Origin: Phaeodactylibacter xiamenensis
GTDB taxonomy: Bacteria; Bacteroidota; Bacteroidia; Chitinophagales; Saprospiraceae
Direction: 5' to 3'
NCBI RefSeq assembly: GCF_000759025.1
Contig: NZ_JPOS01000092.1
Span: forward strand, 1 to 64,000
DNA length: 64,000 nucleotides
Positions within the stretch are counted from its first letter, which is position 1. Each line of letters starts with the position of its first letter. The translations under genes were made by a program, and so were the position numbers. Shown here piece after piece: positions 9,801 to 16,213 of this stretch. The notes under the pieces were generated by a model. That model was not told the DNA's origin, did not search any database, and worked only from the letters and a program-made list of their open reading frames with translations.

Positions 9801-10417
9801 ATGCGCAGCCCGTCTTCCAGTTCCAGCCAGCCCTGCCCATCGCGGAAGGTGCCGTGCCCGCTGAAGTGCAGGATGTGGTAGTGGTTTTCTTTTAGTTTCC
9901 GTTTTAGGCTTTGCAGGGAGCCGTCCTCTGTGAAGTCGAGCTGCACCTGCCCGTGCTCGTATAGTGGCCCGAAGGCTTGGATGATGCGGTCTTCTTCCTC
10001 CTCGTAGGAAAGGCGGGCGTGGGTATCCTCTGGCGCTGAGATCATCACCAGCACTTTGAGGGGGAGCGGGTTTTGTAGCGCTTGCTCGTTTTGCCGGGAG
10101 GCGGGCAGTCCTTTGGTTAGATATAAATATGGTATATCCTCCACCGCCAGCCGCCAGGGGAGGTTGAGCAGGGTATTGTCTTCGTGGGTGAGCTGCACGA
10201 GCTGGTGCTGGGTGCGGGCGGCTTCTAGTATATTGGGCACCTTGGGCTGGGCGTCCAGGGCTTCTCGCATGGCCTGCCGGAGGCCTTCGACTAGCTGTGG
10301 AGTTAGGGGGCGGCCGTTTTCCAGTTTTAGGAGGAGGTGGTCGTAGTGGTTGGTTAGGGCCTCTTGTTGCTGGGAGGTCAGGTGTAGGGCTAAAGTGTGG
10401 GTGTTGAACTGCTGCAT
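6869..10417 (-). CDS. CHAT protease - NTPase - TPR repeat protein
   Basis: 1182 residues with three parts. (1) A CHAT (caspase-like) peptidase domain, about residues 80-330, with the catalytic His in HFSGHGTF (His188) and Cys in LLSSCQTA (Cys236). (2) A STAND/NB-ARC-like NTPase, about 365-620, with P-loop GQGGVGKTA (390-398) and a Walker B-like FVFDNLE, followed by a winged-helix-like region. (3) A C-terminal array of about ten TPR units of 40 residues (about 810-1130). The layout is sensor (TPR), switch (NTPase) and protease effector, as described for bacterial NTP-dependent conflict systems and animal NLRs. The best-conserved TPR copies are almost identical in DNA. It is followed 3 bp later by a two-helix membrane protein and then an unknown protein. 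Likely role: threat sensing, then regulated proteolysis in immunity or cell death. The trigger and substrate are unknown. Confidence 0.9.
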   Translation of the reverse strand: MQQFNTHTLALHLTSQQQEALTNHYDHLLLKLENGRPLTPQLVEGLRQAMREALDAQPKVPNILEAARTQHQLVQLTHEDNTLLNLPWRLAVEDIPYLYLTKGLPASRQNEQALQNPLPLKVLVMISAPEDTHARLSYEEEEDRIIQAFGPLYEHGQVQLDFTEDGSLQSLKRKLKENHYHILHFSGHGTFRDGQGWLELEDGLRMEKQPTSAADFAAALNAKPEHCPALVLLSSCQTAQGQKEETFKGVSNRLLEIGVPAVVAMGLSISDYFATVFASHLYQQLAEKEPLQRAFQSAIRYTQQEEARLYPKQPPAQWMIPQLYTNSAVSDLVDWKAAYTPLAFQNYKFITGQHALLLERHEGYQFLGRRKERKQALPLLIDKQPVLLRGQGGVGKTAMAEHLVQRLALQDGSIYPFVFNENTARLEDVIKAMKDYLRTEHDEFLIDSEVEEASDEVMKQFLYLLKRVKKVCTPCFVFDNLETFQSEPGGSFATEYSDTKEVIGFLYQNRLCPLLLTGRYPLADFPEVEEIDLNQVRFADFLKKCQQLGLDKLLREKATTALKKAAPGTFQELAKQLHQSFGGNYRALEFFDKLYRQHQGQAENTLATLHDYLEQYKGDVLHEMSENLVFNQLLGLLTEEERHCLGLMYPFRRPVLPLAIAMQEAEISDEEKALERLVQLTLLERQEEPLDTEQSLLYYYLTPLVRGMLEQVELPLPAFSEEKAGDYYYHIDKTVNHRNYSDLKEAWQHYYAAKRKERVNEIGDVLCHFYYGTSQFQLSYFYGLRTEELLGDDTHDRIYNNLGLILDLYGQYDAALQYYEKSLKADRKKGDRSGEGTTLNNMATTAYARGDYGKALEYLEQSLKIKQQIGDRSGEGAILNNISQIFQARGDYGKALEYLEQSLQIRQQIGDQSGESTTLGNIGSLYYALGEYDKAIEYFKRDLDICLQIGDRKGEGATLNNISQIFKARRDYGKALEYLEQSLKIKQQIGDRKGEGATLNNISQIFKARGDYGKALEYLEQSLKIRQQIGDRSGEGATLNNISQIFKARGDYGKALEYLEQSLQIQQQIGDRFGEGATLNNISQIFKARGDYGKALEYLEQSLKIRQQIGDTNGMAECFHNIGAMQYEQENWEAAVPFIVQAYAIFDKIGSPNAKTSADYLNALIEKLGEARVQEILQQQNQ
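7091..7930 (-). repeat. Seven tandem 120-bp units inside the CHAT gene (TPR coding)
   Basis: Units start at 7091, 7211, 7331, 7451, 7571, 7691 and 7811, each exactly 120 bp (40 codons). Units 1-4 and 6 are nearly identical, differing at only a few bases each. Unit 5 (7571-7690) is strongly diverged. Unit 7 is identical over its first half and diverged near 7877-7890. The 40-residue repeat encodes TPRs of the type KALEYLEQSLKI/GEGATLNNISQI. Conservation at the DNA level points to recent duplication or gene conversion. Confidence 0.95.
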
Positions 10418-10463
10418 TTCTAGATCGTCTTTAAGTATAAGGGAGTGGAGACCTCCCCCTGCA

Positions 10464-10480
10464 CCCCCTCGCCGAGGGGG
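10464..10480. other. G/C-rich hairpin between zinc-ribbon and CHAT genes
   Basis: CCCCCTC-GCC-GAGGGGG: a perfect 7-bp stem with a 3-nt loop, preceded by another C-run (10454-10459). On the transcribed (minus) strand this gives closely spaced G-runs. It lies in the 104-bp gap before the CHAT start codon and could attenuate transcription or affect translation of the large protein. No T-run follows on the minus strand, so it is not a normal terminator. Confidence 0.5.
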
Positions 10481-10521
10481 ATAATTCTAGTCGTGATTGA
10501 TAGCCTTAAGGTTTGGCATAT

Positions 10522-10728
10522 TTACTCCAATTTTTTAATCCCCCGCAGGGTCGTCTCATTATTCTGCACCGTACCGGGCAGCTCAATGGTCAGCATATCC
10601 TGGCAGAAGGGGCAGTGAAGCTCTTGTGTCTTAGGCCCTTCGAGCTTGGTCTCATCGTATTCCAGTACGATAGGGAACTGCTTAGCCTTGTCGCAGGGGC
10701 ATTGGATGGTGTGTTTTTCGCGGCGCAT
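10522..10728 (-). CDS. 68-residue zinc-ribbon-like peptide heading the CHAT operon
   Basis: A small protein with two cysteine pairs, CPCD (residues about 10-13) and HCPFCQ (about 38-43), spaced like a zinc ribbon. The rest is charged, with strand-forming stretches (QFPIVLEYD, MLTIELPG). No helix-turn-helix or enzymatic motif is seen. It is the first gene of the leftward run that continues with the CHAT-NTPase-TPR gene 104 bp later, and it is divergent from ptuA. It may be a small regulatory or adaptor subunit. The reading frame is short, but the regular Cys spacing and codon usage make a real gene likely. Confidence 0.6.
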   Translation of the reverse strand: MRREKHTIQCPCDKAKQFPIVLEYDETKLEGPKTQELHCPFCQDMLTIELPGTVQNNETTLRGIKKLE

Positions 10729-10822
10729 AGGGTTTGGTCATTTAGTGCAATGGTAATAATGCGGAAAATGCGTGAAAAATTGTAGCCCACACTCAAATTT
10801 GTATGGGATTTGAGCTAATAAA

Positions 10823-10849
10823 TTGGGTCTGATATTTTCTTTACCTTTG
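10823..10849 (+). promoter_or_regulatory. Bacteroidota-type promoter of ptuA
   Basis: TTG at 10823-10825 and TACCTTTG at 10842-10849, a good match to the phylum's TTG / TAnnTTTG -33/-7 pattern, 20 bp before the ptuA ATG. It implies a very short leader. Confidence 0.55.
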
Positions 10850-10869
10850 GAATATACAAATAGCCAAGC

Positions 10870-12144
10870 ATGAGACTGAAGAAGGTAGTCGTACAAAATT
10901 TCCGCGGCATTGAGTATATCGAACTTGATCTTGACGACCAGCTGAATATCCTTATTGGCGAAAACGGAAGTGGTAAAACCGTTATACTTGAAGCACTTAC
11001 GGTCGCAGTAGGTGCTTTTATGATTGGCCTTCGAGATGTATCAACCCGTGGTATTCGTGATGATGATGTCCGCTATACTGTTCAGCAGGAATATGCCTAC
11101 CCTGTTGTTATTGAAGCCAATGGTATAATTGACGGTCAAAGGGTTAGTTGGAGCAGAGAGCGGCACAGTAAAACAGGGAGTACAAACTATAAAAATGCTC
11201 AACCCATTAGCCAAATCGCCCAAACCATGGACGATCGCGTGAGATCGGGGGAATATGTAGACTTACCGCTGATCAGCTATTTCTCTACCGGCCGTCTTTT
11301 TGTCGAGGCTCAAAGCCAACAGAAAAAGCAGCCAACTGCCCGAAATGGCAAAAAGGAGTTGGGTTCCAGGTTTAGGGGTTACCGGGAAAGCCTGGATGCG
11401 AAATCTAGTTTCCGTCGTTTTGTAGATTGGTTTGAGCTGAAAGAATTGAGCCAGTTGCAAAAAAAAGAAACTGACCCTTCGCTATTCATGGTTAAACAAG
11501 CCATCCGCAAAAACTTACCAAATTGTAAGGATGTATTCTACGATTTTGACCCGGATACAAATCGGGGGCTGACTGTAGCTTTGACAGATGGCCGTACCTT
11601 GCCTTTTGAATACCTGAGTGACGGCGTTCGTAACTTTTTCGCCATGATGGCAGATATTGCCCATCGCTGTGTATTGCTCAATCCGCATTTGCAGGAAAAA
11701 GCCTTAGCGCAAACGGAAGGGATCGTTCTGATCGACGAACTCGATCTGCATCTACATCCTTCCTGGCAAAAGAGCGTCATCAGGAGTCTCACCGAAACTT
11801 TTCCTAAGATTCAATTTGTAGTAACCACCCACTCTCCTTTTCTCATACAAGAAACTGAGGCTAACCAGTTAATTGTATTGGAAGACTGCAAAGTCAAGCA
11901 AACAGGATCAGGCAACAACCTGAGCCTGGAAGACATCGCCGAGGAACTACAGGGCTTTGTCAACCCACGCTGGAGCAACAAGCGGGAGGCTTTGTACGAA
12001 ATTGGCAAAAAATACTACACTGCTGTCGCTGAAGGCAGCACTGCTGACAATATCGAAGAGGAAATGACGCAGGCTGAGAAAGATTTCACTGAAGACACCC
12101 TGTTCTACGCCTACCTTGAGGCGCTTAAAGCTATGAAGCAATGA
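10870..12144 (+). CDS. ptuA: Septu system ATPase PtuA
   Basis: A 424-residue SMC/RecF/OLD-like ATPase. Visible parts: N-terminal strand-loop KKVVVQNFRGIEYIEL, Walker A GENGSGKT (residues 30-37), an ABC-type signature-like region around YLSDGVRNFF, Walker B GIVLIDELDLHLHPSW and the switch motif VVTTHSPF. There is no C-terminal TOPRIM domain, unlike OLD nucleases. The gene directly downstream is an HNH nuclease whose ATG overlaps this TGA (ATGA). An ATPase of this type with a coupled HNH nuclease is the Septu (PtuAB) anti-phage module, in which PtuA forms a scaffold and PtuB cuts DNA. No reverse transcriptase is nearby, so it is not a retron-linked copy. The promoter is at 10823-10849. Confidence 0.85.
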   Translation: MRLKKVVVQNFRGIEYIELDLDDQLNILIGENGSGKTVILEALTVAVGAFMIGLRDVSTRGIRDDDVRYTVQQEYAYPVVIEANGIIDGQRVSWSRERHSKTGSTNYKNAQPISQIAQTMDDRVRSGEYVDLPLISYFSTGRLFVEAQSQQKKQPTARNGKKELGSRFRGYRESLDAKSSFRRFVDWFELKELSQLQKKETDPSLFMVKQAIRKNLPNCKDVFYDFDPDTNRGLTVALTDGRTLPFEYLSDGVRNFFAMMADIAHRCVLLNPHLQEKALAQTEGIVLIDELDLHLHPSWQKSVIRSLTETFPKIQFVVTTHSPFLIQETEANQLIVLEDCKVKQTGSGNNLSLEDIAEELQGFVNPRWSNKREALYEIGKKYYTAVAEGSTADNIEEEMTQAEKDFTEDTLFYAYLEALKAMKQ

Positions 12145-12809
12145 GAGCTGTAGATAAGGGCGTGGCTCCTCGGGCCTACTTGAATTATACAGATGCTAAA
12201 CCCGATTTATTTGACCGCATTGGTCCCTACTGCGCATATTGCGAAATGCCTGTAAGAGATTTGGGCTATGTAGACCACGTACACCCGCTGGCGAATGGAG
12301 GCCAACGTCTCGCATGGGAAAACCTTCTGCCCAGCTGCTTTTTCTGTAACCGCGTAAAATGGAACAGAAATACAGACCGCTCACAGCACCTATGGCCGGA
12401 CATTGATAATACAGACTTGGCTTTTGAATATGGAAAAGCATACATAGTTCGACCAATTAGAACGCTGACTAGAGCACAGAACCAAGCCGCAAACAATTTG
12501 ATACAGCTGACGGGCATAAGCAGAACTGCGGCTAACTCAACCCGAAAAGATAGGCGTTGGAAAAACCGGCAAGAAGCCTGGAGAAAAGCGGAAGCTATGT
12601 ACGCCGCTTGGCAAACCCAGCAAAATCGTCCGGGCTTGCTTATCGCTATACCTGAAATTGCCGAATCTACTGGATTCTTTTCTATATGGATGAGTGTTTT
12701 TAAAGATGAGACTAACCTACGGGATGCTATACGCAGGAAGTTTCCAAATACGTTTGAGCAAAGTGACTCAAACGGAAAGAGGGTAAAACGGCTCCACGCA
12801 CTTATTTGA
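12141..12809 (+). CDS. ptuB: Septu system HNH endonuclease PtuB
   Basis: 222 residues with an HNH/His-Me nuclease core near the N-terminus: CAYC (Cys31, Cys34) and CFFC (Cys66, Cys69) form the zinc clamp, VDHVHP (Asp45-His46) carries the likely general base, and ENLLPSC supplies the central Asn61. The C-terminal 130 residues are helical and basic and probably dock on PtuA. Translation is coupled to ptuA by a 4-nt overlap. A strong terminator lies about 140 bp downstream, so the two genes form a compact unit. Expected role: DNA cleavage once PtuA-dependent inhibition is relieved during phage attack. The family assignment rests on both partners being present. Confidence 0.85.
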   Translation: MRAVDKGVAPRAYLNYTDAKPDLFDRIGPYCAYCEMPVRDLGYVDHVHPLANGGQRLAWENLLPSCFFCNRVKWNRNTDRSQHLWPDIDNTDLAFEYGKAYIVRPIRTLTRAQNQAANNLIQLTGISRTAANSTRKDRRWKNRQEAWRKAEAMYAAWQTQQNRPGLLIAIPEIAESTGFFSIWMSVFKDETNLRDAIRRKFPNTFEQSDSNGKRVKRLHALI

Positions 12810-13338
12810 ACAACAAGCTTCCGTCCACTTCTACCCCCAAAACTGGCACCTTTGTCACAAATAATTCACAAAAAACCAACCCCCTACCCTATCATCCTGA
12901 TTATCAATATTTTAAAAATACAAGTCAAATCCTGTTCTGGGCACCGAAGCCTGATTGTCACTGACAGTCAGGCTTTTTTCTTTAGAACTCTCATTATTGG
13001 ATTTTACCCGAAAAAGAATTACTTTTACAGCATAAACTATAAAAAAGCCGAAAGAAGAGTTTTTTCTATAAACTCCAGATATACACACTCCACGTTTCTG
13101 ACACTCTTGCACAACACCCAAACCGGGCACTATAAGAAACGGGCTATTCAAAGCCCGTTCTGATTGTGTCCTGCGAAAAAACAGAATAAGAGTAAATCAC
13201 TTGATGAATTTCATGTTACTCTCCTGCCTTTTTTGCCCACGAAGTAACTAAAGAACTAAGGTACCGTCTTAACCTTAACTCAACAAATAAGATTTCAAGC
13301 TTACCGCTTGTAATCGTGCAGACTTACTCAGACAACAG
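12810..13338. other. AT-rich intergenic region, 529 bp, no convincing gene
   Basis: Contains the ptuB terminator (12949-12979) and a second hairpin at 13138-13159 (AACGGGCT-ATTCAA-AGCCCGTT, perfect 8-bp stem) without a T-run. Open frames here (such as 12852-13163) have no start signal, no domain and biased composition, and are not called. This is the right border of the defence island. Confidence 0.6.
12949..12979 (+). terminator. Rho-independent terminator after ptuAB
   Basis: Stem GCCTGATTGTCA / TGACAGTCAGGC (one G-U pair, very tight loop) followed by six T residues at 12974-12979. Confidence 0.85.
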
Positions 13339-13656
13339 ATGAAGAAAGTTCCGGAGACTAAAATCGGTAATTTACAGGTAGTTGAAAAACAGTCGGTTGT
13401 AGCTTACCTGCACTGCTTTTGTGCAGAGGGGACCCCGCTCAACGTGGATGTGCTGAACGAGCAGGGGAAAACCTACCGCACCCACAAAGCCCACTTGGAA
13501 CCTGGCCCCCACAAAGCCACTGTACGCCTTGGTAATTTACCACCTGGACGGTACAATGCATGGATAACCCTTGGACAAGTTTCAGGCATCCGAAGTTTTA
13601 CCATATCGAAGAGCGACTCCTTCAAAGACCGGTTTAAAAAATGGCTCAAACGATAA
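13339..13656 (+). CDS. Small beta-sandwich-like protein of unknown function
   Basis: 105 residues. The middle resembles the last strands of an Ig/T9SS sorting-like beta-sandwich (TVRLGNLPPGRYNAWI, then SGIRSFTI), but there is no signal peptide and the tail is basic (FKDRFKKWLKR), so it is probably not a T9SS cargo. The start ATG is the first in frame. It stands alone between the defence island and the ArsR gene. It is unrecognised; a small cytoplasmic or membrane-associated protein is the most that can be said. Confidence 0.5.
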   Translation: MKKVPETKIGNLQVVEKQSVVAYLHCFCAEGTPLNVDVLNEQGKTYRTHKAHLEPGPHKATVRLGNLPPGRYNAWITLGQVSGIRSFTISKSDSFKDRFKKWLKR

Positions 13657-13780
13657 AATTCCTACCTTTTTTATAGATTTTCTCTTCCCCGCTTCAACTA
13701 AGCTCTTTGACCTGCGTTCCTTAGTCATTATTTAAGGACAGTCCCCTACTGCCCGACTTTTAACCTCACACTACGGAACC

Positions 13781-14095
13781 ATGCCAGACAAAAAAACAAT
13801 CGGCAAAAAAGAAGCGGAAAAACTGGAACGCATCGCTTTCATCTTGAAAACGGTAGCTCACCCGCTCAGACTAGGCATTGTGCACCTCCTCGAGCAGCAC
13901 CCGCAGCTTTCTGTTTCCGAAATCTGTACGATGCTCGGTTCAGAACAATCCCTGACTTCCCACCATCTGCAAAATATGCGCCTCAAAGGCATCCTTCATG
14001 CCGAACGGGATGGTCGCAGCATGCTATACACCCTTAAAGAGCGTGATGTCTCTTCTATCATCTCCTGCCTGGAGAACTGCAATTGCAACATGTAA
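13781..14095 (+). CDS. ArsR/SmtB-family winged-helix repressor
   Basis: 104 residues. The core AFILKTVAHPLRLGIVHLL, then SVSEICTMLG and SLTSHHLQNMRLKGIL, followed by the beta-wing ERDGRSMLYTL, is the standard ArsR DNA-binding fold. Cysteines at CTMLG and in the C-terminal CLENCNCNM could be metal- or persulfide-sensing residues. The DNA-contacting helix is preceded by SEQSLTSHH. Downstream lie a rhodanese-like gene, a TehB-like methyltransferase and a Crp/Fnr regulator on the same strand. This suggests control of a sulfur- or metalloid-stress operon; the inducer is not determinable. Confidence 0.85.
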   Translation: MPDKKTIGKKEAEKLERIAFILKTVAHPLRLGIVHLLEQHPQLSVSEICTMLGSEQSLTSHHLQNMRLKGILHAERDGRSMLYTLKERDVSSIISCLENCNCNM

Positions 14096-14192
14096 AATGC
14101 GCTACTAAGCATTGGCCAACCGGCATAATGCCTTTTCTTTTTGTTTTTTACATGAACAAAACAAACTATATTCGACTTTCAAACTTATTATT

Positions 14193-14510
14193 ATGGCACC
14201 TTACCGTTCGCTGCCTGCGGATTTGTTCATGGTGGAACTGGCACTTACGTCAGATGCTGTCCTGATCGACCTGCGCACACCTCGGGAGATTCGGAGGGAC
14301 AAATTGATGGACCAGGCCATGAACATAGATTATCTCAGCGACACCTTCGATGAGGAAATCGAAACTCTTGACCGGCTGCGGCCCTATTTTCTGTACGACG
14401 ACGGTGGCAAAAGAGCACCTTTAGCTGCCGCTCTTATGGCCCGGCGGGGTTTTAAGCAAATTGCTTACCTGCAAGGCGGCCGAAAGGAAGTTCAGGAATT
14501 TGAGCAGTAG
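14193..14510 (+). CDS. Rhodanese-like protein lacking the catalytic cysteine
   Basis: 105 residues from the ATG at 14193 (MAPYRSLPADLF); an ATG 27 codons upstream would add a Phe/Asn-rich tail with no homology-like features. The rhodanese fold is recognisable: VLIDLRTPREIRRDKL, AMNIDY, and the active loop position LYDDGGKRA where active enzymes have C-x-x-G-x-R. Asp replaces the catalytic Cys, so sulfurtransferase activity is unlikely and a binding or regulatory role is more probable. It follows the ArsR gene by 97 bp and belongs to the same stretch of sulfur-related genes. Confidence 0.7.
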   Translation: MAPYRSLPADLFMVELALTSDAVLIDLRTPREIRRDKLMDQAMNIDYLSDTFDEEIETLDRLRPYFLYDDGGKRAPLAAALMARRGFKQIAYLQGGRKEVQEFEQ

Positions 14511-14613
14511 CCGTAATTGTCGGGATGACTATGGCAAAGGCACTTTTTTGTACGGGAGAATGGATCGCTGCCAATCTGGTTGTGCTTAAAAATTTTGAAA
14601 GTTAAAACCACAG

Positions 14614-15213
14614 ATGAAAGAATTCTGGGAAGAACGCTACTCAGCGGAAGAATATGCCTACGGCAAAGCACCAAACACTTTTCTCCGGGCCGAATTAGAA
14701 CATTTTGAGCCGGGACATGCCCTCTTTCCGGCAGAAGGGGAAGGTCGTAATGCCGTTTACGCTGCCCAACTTGGCTGGTCAGTGGAAGCCTTTGATTACA
14801 GTAGTGCAGCCCGGCAAAAAGCGCTGCGCCTGGCCCAAGCCTATCAGGTAACCCTGCAGTACCAAGTTGCTTCCATAGAAAGCTTCCCCTTTGAGCGTAA
14901 GGAGTACGACCTTATTGCCTTGTTTTTTGTACACCTGCCACCAGCACTTCGACAACAACTGCACGCGGCTTGTATCACTGCGCTGCGGCCCGGCGGCAAG
15001 CTACTGTTGGAAGCCTTTCACAAGGAACAGCTCACCCTGAATTCCGGTGGCCCAAAGCAGGAAGGCATGCTGTTTAGCCTGGAGGAGCTGGAAACCGACT
15101 TTGCATCTCTTTCACTCGACCAGATTTCCCGGCAACGTGTTATTTTAGAGGAAGGCCCCTACCATCATGGGCCAGCCGAGACTGTTCGAATTCGCGCAAC
15201 CAAACACCAATAG
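14614..15213 (+). CDS. TehB-like class I SAM-dependent methyltransferase
   Basis: 199 residues. The start FWEERYSAEEYAYGKAPNTFL, the shortened SAM-binding region ALFPAEGEGRNAVYAAQLGW with VEAFDYSS, and YDLIALFFVHLP match small methyltransferases of the TehB / tellurite-resistance and thiol methyltransferase group. The strand order continues with LRPGGKLLLEAFH. Possible substrates are tellurite, selenite or thiols; the sequence does not decide. It is followed 2 bp later by a 59-codon gene and then the Crp/Fnr gene, so the three likely form one transcript. Confidence 0.75.
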   Translation: MKEFWEERYSAEEYAYGKAPNTFLRAELEHFEPGHALFPAEGEGRNAVYAAQLGWSVEAFDYSSAARQKALRLAQAYQVTLQYQVASIESFPFERKEYDLIALFFVHLPPALRQQLHAACITALRPGGKLLLEAFHKEQLTLNSGGPKQEGMLFSLEELETDFASLSLDQISRQRVILEEGPYHHGPAETVRIRATKHQ

Positions 15214-15215
15214 AT

Positions 15216-15395
15216 ATGGAAAGCCTGAAAGTAGCCCAATCCACCTTCGATGATATCGCCAAAGAAATCCACAGTGATCAAAGCCCGGTAGGCATCGATG
15301 CCAAGAAGACACACATCATTATCCTGGATAAACTGCTGCAGCTGGAAGAACGGCTGAAGCAAATCGAAGCAAAACTAGAAGCAAAAGACCACTAA
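15216..15395 (+). CDS. 59-residue helical protein between methyltransferase and Crp genes
   Basis: Reads MESLKVAQSTFDDIAKEIHS, ends LEERLKQIEAKLEAKDH and stops with TAA at 15393-15395. The C-terminal half is a short coiled coil; there is no cysteine, signal or membrane segment. It starts 2 bp after the methyltransferase stop and ends 3 bp before the regulator's ATG. Such tight packing supports a real gene despite its length. Function unknown. Confidence 0.6.
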   Translation: MESLKVAQSTFDDIAKEIHSDQSPVGIDAKKTHIIILDKLLQLEERLKQIEAKLEAKDH

Positions 15396-15398
15396 CTT

Positions 15399-16052
15399 AT
15401 GATCACAGAAAAGGCAAGGCCAGAAATCCTGTCGCTCATTCGTCAGCACTACCCTCAGCTAGCAGAGCGCAACCTGCAGGATGCCATCGCGGATGAAGGA
15501 ACGATCATGCATTTCAAAGCCGGATCGCTCATCATGGATTTTGGTGCCTACGTCAAAATTATGCCCCTGATCATCAAGGGCAGCATCAAAGTATCCCGGG
15601 AAGACGAGGAAGGTAATGAACTGTTCCTCTATTATCTGAAGCCCGGAGAAACCTGCTCCATGTCCTTTACCTGCTGCCTGATGGACAAAAAGAGCGAAAT
15701 CCGCACGGTAGCCGAAGAGGATACCACCCTGATCGGCATCCCCACCCGTTTTATGGATGAGTGGATGAGCCGGTACCCTAGCTGGAAGAATTTCGTGATG
15801 ACCTCCTATGACAACCGTATGCTGGAATTGGTGCGCACCATCGACAGCATCGCCTTCAAAAAGATGGACGAACGCCTGATGGATTACCTGGAGCAGAAAG
15901 CCGAAGCCAACAACAGCCGGACCCTAAATGCCACCCACCAGGAAATCGCCTACGACCTGAATGCCTCAAGAGAAGCCATCTCCCGGCTACTGAAACAGCT
16001 GGAAAAGGATGGGGTTGTACAGCTTGGGCGCAATCGTATAGAACTGTTGTAG
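15399..16052 (+). CDS. Crp/Fnr-family transcription regulator
   Basis: 217 residues: a cyclic-nucleotide-binding-like beta-roll (about 20-125), a dimer helix (about 130-155) and a C-terminal HTH (about 170-210). The HTH reads ATHQEIAYDLNASREAISRL. The Arg-Glu-x-x-x-Arg pattern matches the CRP recognition helix that reads GTGA half-sites. The effector domain lacks the four-cysteine iron-sulfur set of FNR; the pair in SFTCC could be redox-active. Two palindromes GTGA-N6-TCAC in this window (16095-16112, 31176-31193) are candidate targets, in front of sulP and the persulfide dioxygenase gene. I infer an activator of sulfur metabolism genes. Confidence 0.85.
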   Translation: MITEKARPEILSLIRQHYPQLAERNLQDAIADEGTIMHFKAGSLIMDFGAYVKIMPLIIKGSIKVSREDEEGNELFLYYLKPGETCSMSFTCCLMDKKSEIRTVAEEDTTLIGIPTRFMDEWMSRYPSWKNFVMTSYDNRMLELVRTIDSIAFKKMDERLMDYLEQKAEANNSRTLNATHQEIAYDLNASREAISRLLKQLEKDGVVQLGRNRIELL

Positions 16053-16094
16053 CCCTCTTCAAAAAGTCAGTCCGGGAAGGGAAGAAAGCCTTTA

Positions 16095-16112
16095 TTGTGA
16101 TGTTCGTCACTG
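16095..16112 (+). promoter_or_regulatory. Crp/Fnr-type site and promoter upstream of sulP
   Basis: TTGTGATGTTCGTCACTG, core GTGA-N6-TCAC. The -7-like GACTTTTG at 16133-16140 is centred 33 bp from the palindrome centre, the position used for class II activation. The same 18-mer, with only pyrimidine swaps, precedes the persulfide dioxygenase gene at identical spacing. The sulP ATG is about 100 bp downstream. Confidence 0.65.
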
Positions 16113-16213
16113 CCAGCTTCGGCAAAAAGGCAGACTTTTGTATCGTTGAGCAGCCAAATTGTTAACAAGCTTTTGTCAAGCCGCATTTGACAAAATCAAA
16201 ATAGTTCTCCGCG

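Noticed and set aside
6995-9895. Long open frames on the plus strand within the CHAT gene
   Set aside because: They are antisense shadows of the repetitive TPR and NTPase coding sequence with no domain sense or start signals.
10870-12809. Retron-linked PtuAB
   Set aside because: No reverse transcriptase or msr/msd-like region lies on either side.
12852-13163. Small gene after ptuB
   Set aside because: The frame crosses the ptuB terminator, has biased AT-rich composition and no recognisable features.
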